DNA of 64,000 bases, taken from assembly GCF_009674535.1 (NCBI RefSeq), contig NZ_WKJK01000015.1, positions 117,588 through 181,587 on the forward strand. The letters are read 5' to 3'. Both the position numbers and the translations under genes were made by a program. Each line of letters begins with the position of its first letter. Positions within the stretch are counted from its first letter, which is position 1. The stretch comes from Duganella guangzhouensis (lineage in GTDB: Bacteria > Pseudomonadota > Gammaproteobacteria > Burkholderiales > Burkholderiaceae_D). The notes under the pieces were generated by a model. That model had not been told where the DNA came from. It saw nothing but the letters and a program-made list of their open reading frames with translations, and did no database searches. This document shows positions 16,221 through 24,211 of this stretch, in pieces.

Positions 16221-17443
16221 ATTCGGCTCCAGTCAAATCGCGGCGACGCTTGGTGTTCGCTGCCATCGCAGTTCTTCTCATTCTTGCCCTCATCCTGTAC
16301 CAGTGGTTCAAACCGCCGCCAATGCCGCAACTGGTGCTGTCCGCCGTCAATCGTGGCGACATCGAACAGACCGTGGAAGCCACCGGCATCCTCAAACCAT
16401 CGCGCCTGGTCAGTGTCGGCGCGCAGGCTTCCGGCCGGATTGAAAAGCTGTACGTCAAACTGGGCGACAAAGTCAAAGCCGGTGATCTGATCGCCGAAAT
16501 CGATTCGCGCACCCAAATGAATTCCCTGGAAAGCGCGCGCGCCACGTTGCGCAGCGCCCGCGCCAGCCGCGACGCCCAGGTGGCCACGCAGAAGCGTTAT
16601 GAGCTGACGCTGGCGCGCCAGGAGCGCATGCTGGCGGCCGAAGCCACCTCGCGTTCCGATTACGAAGAAGCCCGCGCCAACGTCGAGAACACGCGCGCGC
16701 AGATCGCCGCGCTGGAAGCGGAAATCGCCCAGCACCAGACCGAAGTCGCCACCGCCGAAACCAACCTGGGTTACACCCGCATCACCGCGCCGATCGATGG
16801 CACGGTGCTGGCGGTGGTCGCCAAGCAGGGCCAGAACGTCAACGCGGTGCAGAGCGCGCCGACCATCGTCATGCTGGGCAACCTGTCGACCATGACGGTG
16901 TACGCGCAGATTTCGGAAGCGGACGTGGTGCGCACCAACGTCGGCCAGGAAGTGTTCTTCACCATCCTCGGCAACCATGAGCGTCGCTACAACAGCAAGC
17001 TGCGCGACATCGCGCCGGCGCCGGAATCGGTGACCAACGAGGATTCCAGCAGCACCTCATCCAGCACCTCGACCACCACCTCGACCAAGACCGCCATGTA
17101 CTACAACGGTTTGTTCGACATCGACAACGCCGATGGCGTGCTGCGCACCTACATGACGGCACAGGTCAGCATTGTGCTGGGCCGCGCCAAGGGCGTGCTG
17201 CTGGTGCCGTCCGCCGCGCTGGGCGAGCGTGCCAAGGATGGCAGCTACACCGTGCAGGTGGCCGGTCCCGAAGGCCGTCCGCAGCCGCGCAAAGTGACGG
17301 TCGGTCTGGATAACCAAGCCATGGCCGAGGTCAAGAGCGGCCTGCGTGAAGGCGAAAAAGTGGTCGTGGGCGAGGCCGATACCACCAAAGTGACGACGAC
17401 GCAGAACCGTGGCCCAGGCCCCGGCGGTCCGCCGCCGATGTAA
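16217..17443 (+). CDS. macA: MacA-like periplasmic adaptor of a tripartite efflux pump
   Basis: This membrane-fusion protein bridges the MacB ABC transporter to an outer-membrane channel. One N-terminal transmembrane helix (RRLVFAAIAVLLILALILYQWF) is followed by a lipoyl/barrel-sandwich domain, a coiled-coil hairpin rich in Ala/Arg/Glu (about residues 95-185) and beta-barrel domains. A Ser/Thr-rich insert (about 280-290) precedes the final part, and the tail is Gly/Pro-rich. The start is uncertain: an ATG at 16202 gives 413 residues but lacks a ribosome-binding site, whereas the GTG at 16217 has GGGAG ahead and overlaps the leader ORF stop. macB follows after 12 bases. Confidence 0.88.
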   Translation: MNSAPVKSRRRLVFAAIAVLLILALILYQWFKPPPMPQLVLSAVNRGDIEQTVEATGILKPSRLVSVGAQASGRIEKLYVKLGDKVKAGDLIAEIDSRTQMNSLESARATLRSARASRDAQVATQKRYELTLARQERMLAAEATSRSDYEEARANVENTRAQIAALEAEIAQHQTEVATAETNLGYTRITAPIDGTVLAVVAKQGQNVNAVQSAPTIVMLGNLSTMTVYAQISEADVVRTNVGQEVFFTILGNHERRYNSKLRDIAPAPESVTNEDSSSTSSSTSTTTSTKTAMYYNGLFDIDNADGVLRTYMTAQVSIVLGRAKGVLLVPSAALGERAKDGSYTVQVAGPEGRPQPRKVTVGLDNQAMAEVKSGLREGEKVVVGEADTTKVTTTQNRGPGPGGPPPM

Positions 17444-17455
17444 GGGGACTGTCTC

Positions 17456-19405
17456 ATGAACCAACCTCTGCTGCGCCTGCAAGGACTGCGGCGCGAGTTC
17501 CCATCAGGTGAAGGCACCGTGGTGGTGCTGGATGACGTCAACCTCGACATCCAGGCCGGCGAAATGGTGGCGATTGTCGGCCAGTCCGGCTCCGGTAAAT
17601 CGACGCTGATGAACATCCTCGGTTGCCTGGACCGGCCCTCGGCCGGTAGCTACCGTGTGGCCGGCCGCGAAACCGGCCAGCTGGAACCGGACGAACTGGC
17701 CGCGCTGCGGCGCGAACACTTCGGCTTCATCTTCCAGCGCTACCATCTGCTGGGTGACCTGAGCGCCACCGGCAACGTTGAAGTGCCGGCGGTGTATGCC
17801 GGCCTGCCGGGCGGGGCGCGCCATCAGCGCTCGCGCGAACTGCTGGCGCGACTCGGCCTGGCCGACCGCACCACGCACCGTCCGGGCCAGCTGTCCGGTG
17901 GCCAGCAGCAGCGCGTGTCGATTGCGCGCGCGCTGATGAACGGCGGTGCCGTGATCCTGGCCGACGAGCCGACCGGCGCGCTGGATAGCCGCTCCGGCGA
18001 AGAAGTGATGAAGATCCTCGGCGAGTTGAATGCCGAAGGTCACACCATCGTGATCGTCACGCACGACATGGCGGTAGCCGCGCACGCGCGCCGCATCATC
18101 GAGATTCACGACGGCCGCATCGTGGCCGACCGCCGCAACGCCGAGGAAGACCCGGCGGCGCGCGCTTATCAGCCGCCGCCGCGCGCCAAAGGCAGCAGCC
18201 TGCTGGCCGCGCGCGACCGCTTTGCGGAAGCCTTCCGCATGGCGCTGCTGGCGATGAATTCGCACCGGCTGCGTACCTTTCTGACTATGCTCGGCATTAT
18301 CATCGGCATCGCTTCGGTGGTGTCGGTGGTGGCGCTGGGCGCGGGCGCGCAGAAGAAGATCCTGACCGATATCGCCTCGCTGGGCACCAACACCATCGAG
18401 ATCTATCCCGGCTCCGGCTTTGGCGACCTGCGTTCAGCGCGGGTACAGACACTGAAAGCCACCGACGCCCTGGCGTTGGCCAGCCAAAGCTATGTGGACA
18501 GCGCGACGCCTAGCGTATCGACCTCGGTAACCGCCATGTACCGCGACAAGATGGCCACGGCCAGCGTGGCCGGCGTGGGCGAGCAATACTTCCGCGTCAA
18601 GGGACTGAAGCTGGCGCGAGGGCGCTTCTTCGACCAGACCAGCGTGGAGGGCTTGCAGCAGGTGGTGGTGATCGATGAGAACACACGCAAGACCTTCTTT
18701 GGCGACAAGGCCGATCCGGTCGGCCAGATCATCCTGCTGGGGAATGTGCCGGCGCGCGTGGTGGCGGTGACCAAGAAGCAGACCAGCGGCTTTGGCGATA
18801 ACTCCTCGCTGAACGTGTGGGTGCCATACACCACCGCGATGGCGCGCATGCTGGGCCAGGCGTACGTGTCGAGCATCACCGTGCGGGTGGCTGACGCCAC
18901 GCCGATGAGCGCCGCCGAACAGGCCATCAGCCGCCTGCTCAAACTGCGTCACGGCATGCAGGACTTCTACCTGAATAACAGCGCGCAGATCCGCGAGACC
19001 ATCGAGCAGACCACGCGCACCATGACGCTGATGATCGGCTCCATCGCCGCCATCGCGCTGGTGGTGGGCGGTATCGGCGTGATGAACATCATGCTGGTGT
19101 CGGTGACCGAGCGTACCCGCGAAATCGGCGTGCGCATGGCGGTGGGCGCGCGGCGCAGCGACATCATGCAGCAGTTCCTGATCGAGTCGGTGCTGGTCTG
19201 CCTGCTCGGCGGCACGCTCGGTGTGCTGCTGGCGCTGGGCCTGGGCTGGGTGCTGGAATCGACCGGCATCTTCACGCTGGTGTTCTCGCTGACCTCCATC
19301 ATCGTCGCCTTTACCTGTTCCAGCCTGATCGGCATCGTATTTGGCTATCTGCCGGCGCGCAACGCCGCACAACTTGATCCCGTGGAGGCATTGGTTCGCG
19401 AATGA
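17456..19405 (+). CDS. macB: MacB-like ABC transporter, fused ATPase and permease
   Basis: This inner-membrane ABC exporter drives MacA/TolC-type efflux of macrolides, peptides or lipid-like substrates. The ATPase domain (about 1-230) has Walker A GQSGSGKST, signature LSGGQQQR and Walker B VILADEPTGALD. After a linker come TM1 (about 262-290), a large periplasmic domain (about 300-520) and three C-terminal helices, the MacB topology. The 649-residue length is normal. It overlaps the next gene by four bases. The true substrate cannot be told from sequence. Confidence 0.93.
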   Translation: MNQPLLRLQGLRREFPSGEGTVVVLDDVNLDIQAGEMVAIVGQSGSGKSTLMNILGCLDRPSAGSYRVAGRETGQLEPDELAALRREHFGFIFQRYHLLGDLSATGNVEVPAVYAGLPGGARHQRSRELLARLGLADRTTHRPGQLSGGQQQRVSIARALMNGGAVILADEPTGALDSRSGEEVMKILGELNAEGHTIVIVTHDMAVAAHARRIIEIHDGRIVADRRNAEEDPAARAYQPPPRAKGSSLLAARDRFAEAFRMALLAMNSHRLRTFLTMLGIIIGIASVVSVVALGAGAQKKILTDIASLGTNTIEIYPGSGFGDLRSARVQTLKATDALALASQSYVDSATPSVSTSVTAMYRDKMATASVAGVGEQYFRVKGLKLARGRFFDQTSVEGLQQVVVIDENTRKTFFGDKADPVGQIILLGNVPARVVAVTKKQTSGFGDNSSLNVWVPYTTAMARMLGQAYVSSITVRVADATPMSAAEQAISRLLKLRHGMQDFYLNNSAQIRETIEQTTRTMTLMIGSIAAIALVVGGIGVMNIMLVSVTERTREIGVRMAVGARRSDIMQQFLIESVLVCLLGGTLGVLLALGLGWVLESTGIFTLVFSLTSIIVAFTCSSLIGIVFGYLPARNAAQLDPVEALVRE

Positions 19406-20814
19406 TTACAAACTTCCGTATTTCGACTCTGGCGCTGGCGGTATCGCTGGCGTTGGGCGGCTGCGCCTCGTCCGGCGACTATGCCGCGAAGACGCCAACG
19501 CCAGCCGTACCTTCAGCCTTTGGCTGGGGCGAGACGCCAGCCGCCGCCGAACAAAAGCTGCCGGCGCTGGACGCCAATCGTGGCAGCGATGTCCGCAACG
19601 ATCCGTGGTGGCAGGGCTTTGGCGACGCCAGGCTGAATCAACTGGTGCTGCAGGCGCTGGACGCCAACAGCAACCTGGCCGCCGCCGGCTTCGCGCTGCG
19701 TCAGGCGCGTCTGCAGGCCGGGCTGGCCGAGAACGACCTGTATCCGCAGGCCAGCGGCTCGCTCAGCGCGAGCGCCAGCCGTAGCATCAACCACAGCGAC
19801 GGCACCACGCGCAGCTCCGCCAGCAGCGTGGGCCTGAGCTGGGAGGTGGACCTGTGGGGGCGCTTGCGCGCCGCGCGCGACGTCAAGTCGTGGCAGGCAT
19901 TGGCCTCGGCCGACGATCTGCAAGCCACCGCGCAATCGCTGGTGGGCGACGTCTGCCGCGATTACTGGACGCTAGCTTACCTGAACCAGTCCATCGCCGC
20001 CGGCGACAAGGATCTGGCCTCGCTGGAGCGCACGCTGAAGCTGGTGGAAGTGCAGTACAAGGAAGGCGACGTCTCGCGTCTGGAGCTGGGCGAAGCGCAG
20101 CAAACGCTGGAAACCCAGCGCGCCGCGCAAAGCGCGCTGCTGCAACAGCGGGTGGAAACCCGCAACGCGCTGACCGTGCTGTTGGACGGCCATCCGTTGC
20201 CGCTGGCGGACGAGCCGCAATCGGTGATCCAGGTGACCACGCTACCGGTCCGCGCCGGCATCCCGGCCGAACTGCTGGCGCGCCGTCCCGACCTGCGCGC
20301 GGCTGAACGCCGTCTGCGTGGCTCGTTGGCCAACATCGACGCCACCGCACGTAGCTACTACCCGGCGCTGACGCTGACCGGCGCCGTGGGCGGTGGCGGC
20401 ACCGCCCTGAGCGACGTGCTGCGCAATCCGGCGGCGACGCTGGGCGCGGGGCTGGACCTGCCATTCCTGAACGTGGAAAAGGTCCGTCTCAACACCGAGT
20501 ACGCCGGTGCCGAATATCAGCAGGCCGCCAGCACCTTCCGCACCACGCTGTACACGGCCCTGCAGGATGTCGACAACGCGCTGTCCGCGCGCACGCGCCT
20601 GCAGGAACAGGCGGCGGCACGACAGCGTTCCTACCTGGCTGCGCAGGAGGTGGCGCGCATGTACGAAGTGCGCTACCGCGAAGGCAATGTGGCGCTGCGT
20701 ATCTGGCTCGACGCCCAGCAAACGCTGCGCGCCTCCGAGCTGGCGCTGGCCCAGGTGTTGCGCGATCAGGTCAATAACGACGTGACGCTGATCCTGGCTT
20801 TGGGCGGCTCCTGA
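19402..20814 (+). CDS. Outer-membrane efflux lipoprotein (NodT/OprM-type)
   Basis: This is the TolC-like outer-membrane channel of the MacAB operon. A lipoprotein signal ends at the lipobox LALGGC (Cys at residue 21). Two outer-membrane-efflux repeats follow, with RRPDLRAAERRLRGSLANIDATARSYYPALTLTGAVG typical of the NodT family in the second. Length 470 residues. It is coupled to macB by an ATGA overlap, so all three pump components come from one transcript. Confidence 0.92.
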   Translation: MITNFRISTLALAVSLALGGCASSGDYAAKTPTPAVPSAFGWGETPAAAEQKLPALDANRGSDVRNDPWWQGFGDARLNQLVLQALDANSNLAAAGFALRQARLQAGLAENDLYPQASGSLSASASRSINHSDGTTRSSASSVGLSWEVDLWGRLRAARDVKSWQALASADDLQATAQSLVGDVCRDYWTLAYLNQSIAAGDKDLASLERTLKLVEVQYKEGDVSRLELGEAQQTLETQRAAQSALLQQRVETRNALTVLLDGHPLPLADEPQSVIQVTTLPVRAGIPAELLARRPDLRAAERRLRGSLANIDATARSYYPALTLTGAVGGGGTALSDVLRNPAATLGAGLDLPFLNVEKVRLNTEYAGAEYQQAASTFRTTLYTALQDVDNALSARTRLQEQAAARQRSYLAAQEVARMYEVRYREGNVALRIWLDAQQTLRASELALAQVLRDQVNNDVTLILALGGS

Positions 20815-20865
20815 CCGGGATATGCTATTTTGCTGGCTTATTCAACAATGAGCAGGCAGGGGGGT

Positions 20866-21543
20866 ATGCGGATTTTGGTGGTGGAAGACGAGCCGGAAAT
20901 GGCCTCGGTGATACGGCAGGCGCTGGAGGCCCAGGGCATGCTGGCCGACTGCGTAGGTTCGATCGCCGGCGCCGAGACGGCGCTGCAGCAGCGTGTGCAC
21001 GACTTGCTGCTGCTGGACCGTCAACTGCCGGACGGCGATGGCATCCGCCTGATCCCCACCGCGCGCAGCATCCTGCCGGACGTGCCGGTCATCCTGTTGA
21101 CCGGCATGGGCGGCGTGGCCCAGCGCGTGCAAGGGCTGGACCTGGGGGCCGACGATTACCTGGCCAAGCCGTTCGCGGTGGAAGAGCTGATCGCCCGCAT
21201 CCGCGCCATCGGCCGCCGGCCTGCGCTGGCCTCCATCCCTACCGTGGTGGTGGGCCGCATGACCTTCGACTTCAGCGCGCGCGAGGCGCGGGTGGACAAC
21301 GAACCGGTGGCGCTGCCGCGCCGCCAACTGCTGGTGCTGGAAGCGCTCTGCCTGCGCGCCGGCCGCACCGTGGTGCGCGAGTGGCTTAGCGAACGTGTCT
21401 ACGGCTTCGAAGACAACATCCAGTCCAACGCGCTGGATGCGCACATCTCCAAGCTGCGCCGCCAGCTGGAGGCGGTGAACGCCGGCGTGTCGATCCACGT
21501 CATCCGCGGCGTTGGCTATCTGATGCGGGCCAACGATGACTAA
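20866..21543 (+). CDS. OmpR/PhoB-family response regulator
   Basis: A 225-residue DNA-binding response regulator. The receiver domain has the acidic pocket VVEDE, phospho-acceptor Asp51 in LLLDRQLPDGDG, and Lys in DYLAKPF; a winged-helix domain ends with DAHISKLRRQLE and IRGVGYLM. The ATG at 20866 follows AGGCAGGGGGG and starts directly at the fold; the ATG at 20848 would add six residues without a ribosome-binding site. It overlaps the downstream kinase gene by eight bases, forming a pair that probably controls the adjacent efflux operon. Confidence 0.93.
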   Translation: MRILVVEDEPEMASVIRQALEAQGMLADCVGSIAGAETALQQRVHDLLLLDRQLPDGDGIRLIPTARSILPDVPVILLTGMGGVAQRVQGLDLGADDYLAKPFAVEELIARIRAIGRRPALASIPTVVVGRMTFDFSAREARVDNEPVALPRRQLLVLEALCLRAGRTVVREWLSERVYGFEDNIQSNALDAHISKLRRQLEAVNAGVSIHVIRGVGYLMRANDD

Positions 21544-22870
21544 GCGCCGCGCCTCGCTGGTCTTCAAGCTGACCGCCAGCCTGATCGCGTTTCAGGTGGT
21601 GGTGTTTGTGCTGCTGCTGGGCGTGGCCGCGTTTGGCATCGGCCGTGATGCGGTCGGCTTCGTCGACGAACGCCTGTCCAGGCAGATCACCGACGCCATC
21701 ACGCTGGACGCAGACGGCCGGCTGGTGCTGCCCGCCACGCAGGCCGGCACGCTGGCCAGCCATCCTGCGCTTTGGCTGGTGGCCTCTGACGAATCCGGCC
21801 GCCAGCTGCGGGTAGGACAGGTGCCCGCGCTGTATCAAGGGCTGGCGGCGGTGCTGCCGTCGCTCGGCCCGTCCGACATCCGCGCCAATCGCGACCCCGC
21901 TACACTGACCTCACGCGTGATACTGCGCGACGCGCCGTTCGGCCGTCTGCATGTGTTGATGGGCGGCGTCACCGAAACCGGGCCGTGGGCCATCTTCGGC
22001 GGCATGCTGCGCATGTTCGGCCTGCACCAGATGCTGCCGACCGTGCTGGTGACGCTGTGCGTGATTCCGTGGCTGACCTGGCGCGCGCTGGCCGGCGTGG
22101 CGCGCGCCGCCAAACAGGCGGAAGCCATCAACATCCGCCAGCGCGACGCGCGCCTGAGTGAGGAGGGGCTGCCGGCCGAAATCTATCCGTTGGTCCGCGC
22201 CGTCAACGAAGCGCTGACCCGCATGAGCGAAGGCTACGAAGCGCGCGACCGCTTCCTGGCCGGCGCAGCGCACGAGTTGCGGGCGCCGATCGCGATTCTG
22301 GAAGCGCGCATCGGGGTGCTGGTATCCGGCCCGGCGCGCACCCGCCTGCAAGCCGACGTGGCACGGCTGTCGAATCTGGCCGAAGCGCTGCTGGACCTGC
22401 AGCGCCTGGGCCGCAAGCTGACCGATATGCAGCCGGTGGACCTGGACGCGCTGGCGCACCAGGTCACGTCCGACATGGCGCCGCTGGTGCTGAGCGCCGG
22501 CTACGAGATCGAATTCAATGGCGGCCAAGGCCCGGTGCATGCGGCCGGCGACGCGCTGTCGCTGGGCCGCGCGCTGATCAACCTGGTGCAGAACGCGATC
22601 GCGCATGGCGGTGGCAAGGGCACCATCTCGATCGACGTCAGCGCCGACGGCACGCTGAGCGTGCGCGATCAAGGTCCTGGCGTGGCCGAAACCGAGCGTG
22701 AACGCATCTTCGAACCGTTCTACCGCATCCGTCCCAGCGACCAGGGCACTGGGCTGGGACTGCATCTGGTGCGCGAGATCGTCGACCTCCATCATGGCAC
22801 GGTGGTGGTGACGGCGGTGCAGGGCGGCGGCGCCTGTTTTCAGATCCGTCTGCCGGTGCTGGCACCCTGA
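21536..22870 (+). CDS. Membrane sensor histidine kinase
   Basis: A 444-residue two-helix sensor kinase: TM1 about 10-33, a periplasmic sensor loop, TM2 about 160-182, then HisKA with the phospho-acceptor His246 in AAHELRAPIAIL and an ATPase domain with N-box LINLVQNAIAHGG, DQGPGV and GTGLGLHLV. It is encoded with and overlaps its OmpR-type partner. Position beside macAB suggests it senses an envelope-active compound, but no ligand is visible. Confidence 0.92.
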   Translation: MTKRRASLVFKLTASLIAFQVVVFVLLLGVAAFGIGRDAVGFVDERLSRQITDAITLDADGRLVLPATQAGTLASHPALWLVASDESGRQLRVGQVPALYQGLAAVLPSLGPSDIRANRDPATLTSRVILRDAPFGRLHVLMGGVTETGPWAIFGGMLRMFGLHQMLPTVLVTLCVIPWLTWRALAGVARAAKQAEAINIRQRDARLSEEGLPAEIYPLVRAVNEALTRMSEGYEARDRFLAGAAHELRAPIAILEARIGVLVSGPARTRLQADVARLSNLAEALLDLQRLGRKLTDMQPVDLDALAHQVTSDMAPLVLSAGYEIEFNGGQGPVHAAGDALSLGRALINLVQNAIAHGGGKGTISIDVSADGTLSVRDQGPGVAETERERIFEPFYRIRPSDQGTGLGLHLVREIVDLHHGTVVVTAVQGGGACFQIRLPVLAP

Positions 22871-22931
22871 GCGCGGACAGGGTAGACTAGCGGCGCATTA
22901 TAAAATTTCAACGCCGCATTATAAATTTGCT

Positions 22932-23513
22932 ATGCCCTTCAATATACCGATTCTGTTGACCTGGTTGCGCGTTGCGCTGATCCCGCTGGTAGTGGGCGTC
23001 TACTATCTGCCCACGACGATGTTGCCGGTGGCGGAGCAGAATCTGGCGGCGACCATGGTGTTCATCGTCGCGGCGGTGACCGACTGGTTTGACGGCTTCC
23101 TGGCGCGCCGCTGGAACCAGACCTCGGCCTTCGGCGCCTTCCTCGATCCGGTCGCGGACAAGCTGATGGTCGCCGGCGCCTTGCTGGTGCTGGTGCAGCT
23201 GGACCGCGCCAACGCCGTCATGTCCTTCATCATCATCGGCCGCGAGATCGCGATCTCGGCGCTGCGCGAGTGGATGGCGCAAATCGGCGCCTCGAAGTCG
23301 GTGGCGGTCAGTTCGCTGGGCAAGATCAAGACCACGGCGCAGATGATGGCGATTCCCGCGCTGCTGTTCCATGACGTGCTGTGGGGCGCGATCGATACCC
23401 AGTTCTGGGGCGCGCGCCTGCTGGAAGTGGCGGCGGTGCTGACGGTGTGGTCGATGTTCTACTACCTGCGTCTGGCGTGGCCGCTGATCAAGGAAAAATC
23501 GGGTCAAATCTAA
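22932..23513 (+). CDS. pgsA: CDP-diacylglycerol-glycerol-3-phosphate 3-phosphatidyltransferase
   Basis: PgsA makes phosphatidylglycerophosphate, the precursor of phosphatidylglycerol, in the inner membrane. It is a 193-residue multi-helix protein with the CDP-alcohol phosphotransferase signature TDWFDGFLARRWNQTSAFGAFLDPVADK (D-G-x2-A-R-x8-G-x3-D-x3-D). No clear ribosome-binding site precedes the ATG. The start MPFNIPILLTWLRVALIP is the normal N-terminus of the family. pgsA next to tRNA genes is common in betaproteobacteria. Confidence 0.95.
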   Translation: MPFNIPILLTWLRVALIPLVVGVYYLPTTMLPVAEQNLAATMVFIVAAVTDWFDGFLARRWNQTSAFGAFLDPVADKLMVAGALLVLVQLDRANAVMSFIIIGREIAISALREWMAQIGASKSVAVSSLGKIKTTAQMMAIPALLFHDVLWGAIDTQFWGARLLEVAAVLTVWSMFYYLRLAWPLIKEKSGQI

Positions 23514-23540
23514 CCGTATAAACAATATTTTCATTCAGCA

Positions 23541-23568
23541 TTGACAGGCGCCGTAGAACCTCTATAAT
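23541..23568 (+). promoter_or_regulatory. Sigma-70 promoter of the tRNA array
   Basis: TTGACA at 23541-23546 and TATAAT at 23563-23568 are both perfect consensus hexamers with a 16-base spacer. They lie about 30 bases before the first tRNA-Gly, as expected for a strong stable-RNA promoter. Confidence 0.9.
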
Positions 23569-23599
23569 GCTGGCCTGTTGTTGATGACGACGAAGCAAA

Positions 23600-23675
23600 G
23601 CGGGAGTAGCTCAGTTGGTAGAGCGCAACCTTGCCAAGGTTGAGGTCGAGAGTTCGAGACTCTTCTCCCGCTCCA
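23600..23675 (+). tRNA. tRNA-Gly(GCC), copy 1
   Basis: A 76-base cloverleaf with acceptor stem GCGGGAG/CTCCCGC, anticodon loop TTGCCAA (anticodon GCC), T-loop TTCGAGA and encoded TCCA end. It is the first of four identical copies. Confidence 0.97.
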
Positions 23676-23746
23676 AATCGAAGTGATCAAAAACAAGTAG
23701 TACTAGCAAAAACAGCAGTCATCTGCTAAGATGCTGGACTCGAAAT

Positions 23747-23822
23747 GCGGGAGTAGCTCAGTTGGTAGAGCGCAACCTTGCCAAGGTTGAGGTCGAGAGT
23801 TCGAGACTCTTCTCCCGCTCCA
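23747..23822 (+). tRNA. tRNA-Gly(GCC), copy 2
   Basis: Identical over 76 bases to copy 1, with anticodon GCC and encoded CCA. The 71-base spacer before it is unrelated to the other spacers. Confidence 0.97.
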
Positions 23823-23869
23823 GTTTCCTTGTGGAACTGATTGGCTCAGTAAAATTAGTAACACTCCAT

Positions 23870-23945
23870 GCGGGAGTAGCTCAGTTGGTAGAGCGCAACC
23901 TTGCCAAGGTTGAGGTCGAGAGTTCGAGACTCTTCTCCCGCTCCA
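23870..23945 (+). tRNA. tRNA-Gly(GCC), copy 3
   Basis: Identical over 76 bases to copies 1 and 2, anticodon GCC, encoded CCA. It is separated from copy 2 by 47 bases. Confidence 0.97.
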
Positions 23946-23996
23946 GAATTTGGATTGCAGCGCGTAACCAGCTGTTATCTTGGTAGATTTACCTCA

Positions 23997-24070
23997 GGCG
24001 AGGTAGCAAAGCGGTTATGCAGCGGCCTGCAAAGCCGTCTAGACGGGTTCGACTCCCGTCCTCGCCTCCA
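23997..24070 (+). tRNA. tRNA-Cys(GCA)
   Basis: A 74-base cloverleaf with acceptor GGCGAGG/CCTCGCC, anticodon loop CTGCAAA (anticodon GCA), T-arm ACGGGTTCGACTCCCGT and encoded TCCA. It lies between Gly copies 3 and 4 in the same transcript. Confidence 0.96.
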
Positions 24071-24081
24071 AAAGCTCCTAA

Positions 24082-24157
24082 GCGGGAGTAGCTCAGTTGG
24101 TAGAGCGCAACCTTGCCAAGGTTGAGGTCGAGAGTTCGAGACTCTTCTCCCGCTCCA
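24082..24157 (+). tRNA. tRNA-Gly(GCC), copy 4
   Basis: Identical to the other three Gly copies and last in the array, followed by the terminator at 24167. Its 3' end and the flanking terminator recur about 20.5 kb downstream at 44639, so this copy is the probable integration target of the accessory block. Confidence 0.97.
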
Positions 24158-24174
24158 GTATTGAAGAAGGGCAG
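24135..24174 (+). repeat. Left direct repeat (attL-like), tRNA-Gly 3' end
   Basis: These 40 bases run from the T-loop of tRNA-Gly copy 4 into the terminator stem. They match 44639-44678 with three mismatches, in the same orientation. Weaker similarity continues through both terminators. Confidence 0.75.
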
Positions 24175-24195
24175 CCCAAGCGGGCGGCCCTTTTT
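24167..24195 (+). terminator. Intrinsic terminator of the tRNA array
   Basis: AAGGGCAGCCC and GGGCGGCCCTT pair over 11 positions with one mismatch around an AAGC loop, followed by a run of Ts. It starts ten bases after tRNA-Gly copy 4. Confidence 0.9.
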
Positions 24196-24211
24196 GCATT
24201 GGAACTCGGAC

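Noticed and set aside
23600..24157. Regular repeats with unique spacers, CRISPR-like at first sight
   Set aside because: The repeats are 76-base tRNA-Gly cloverleaves with anticodon GCC and encoded CCA. Spacers vary from 47 to 136 bases (one holding tRNA-Cys), and there are no cas genes.
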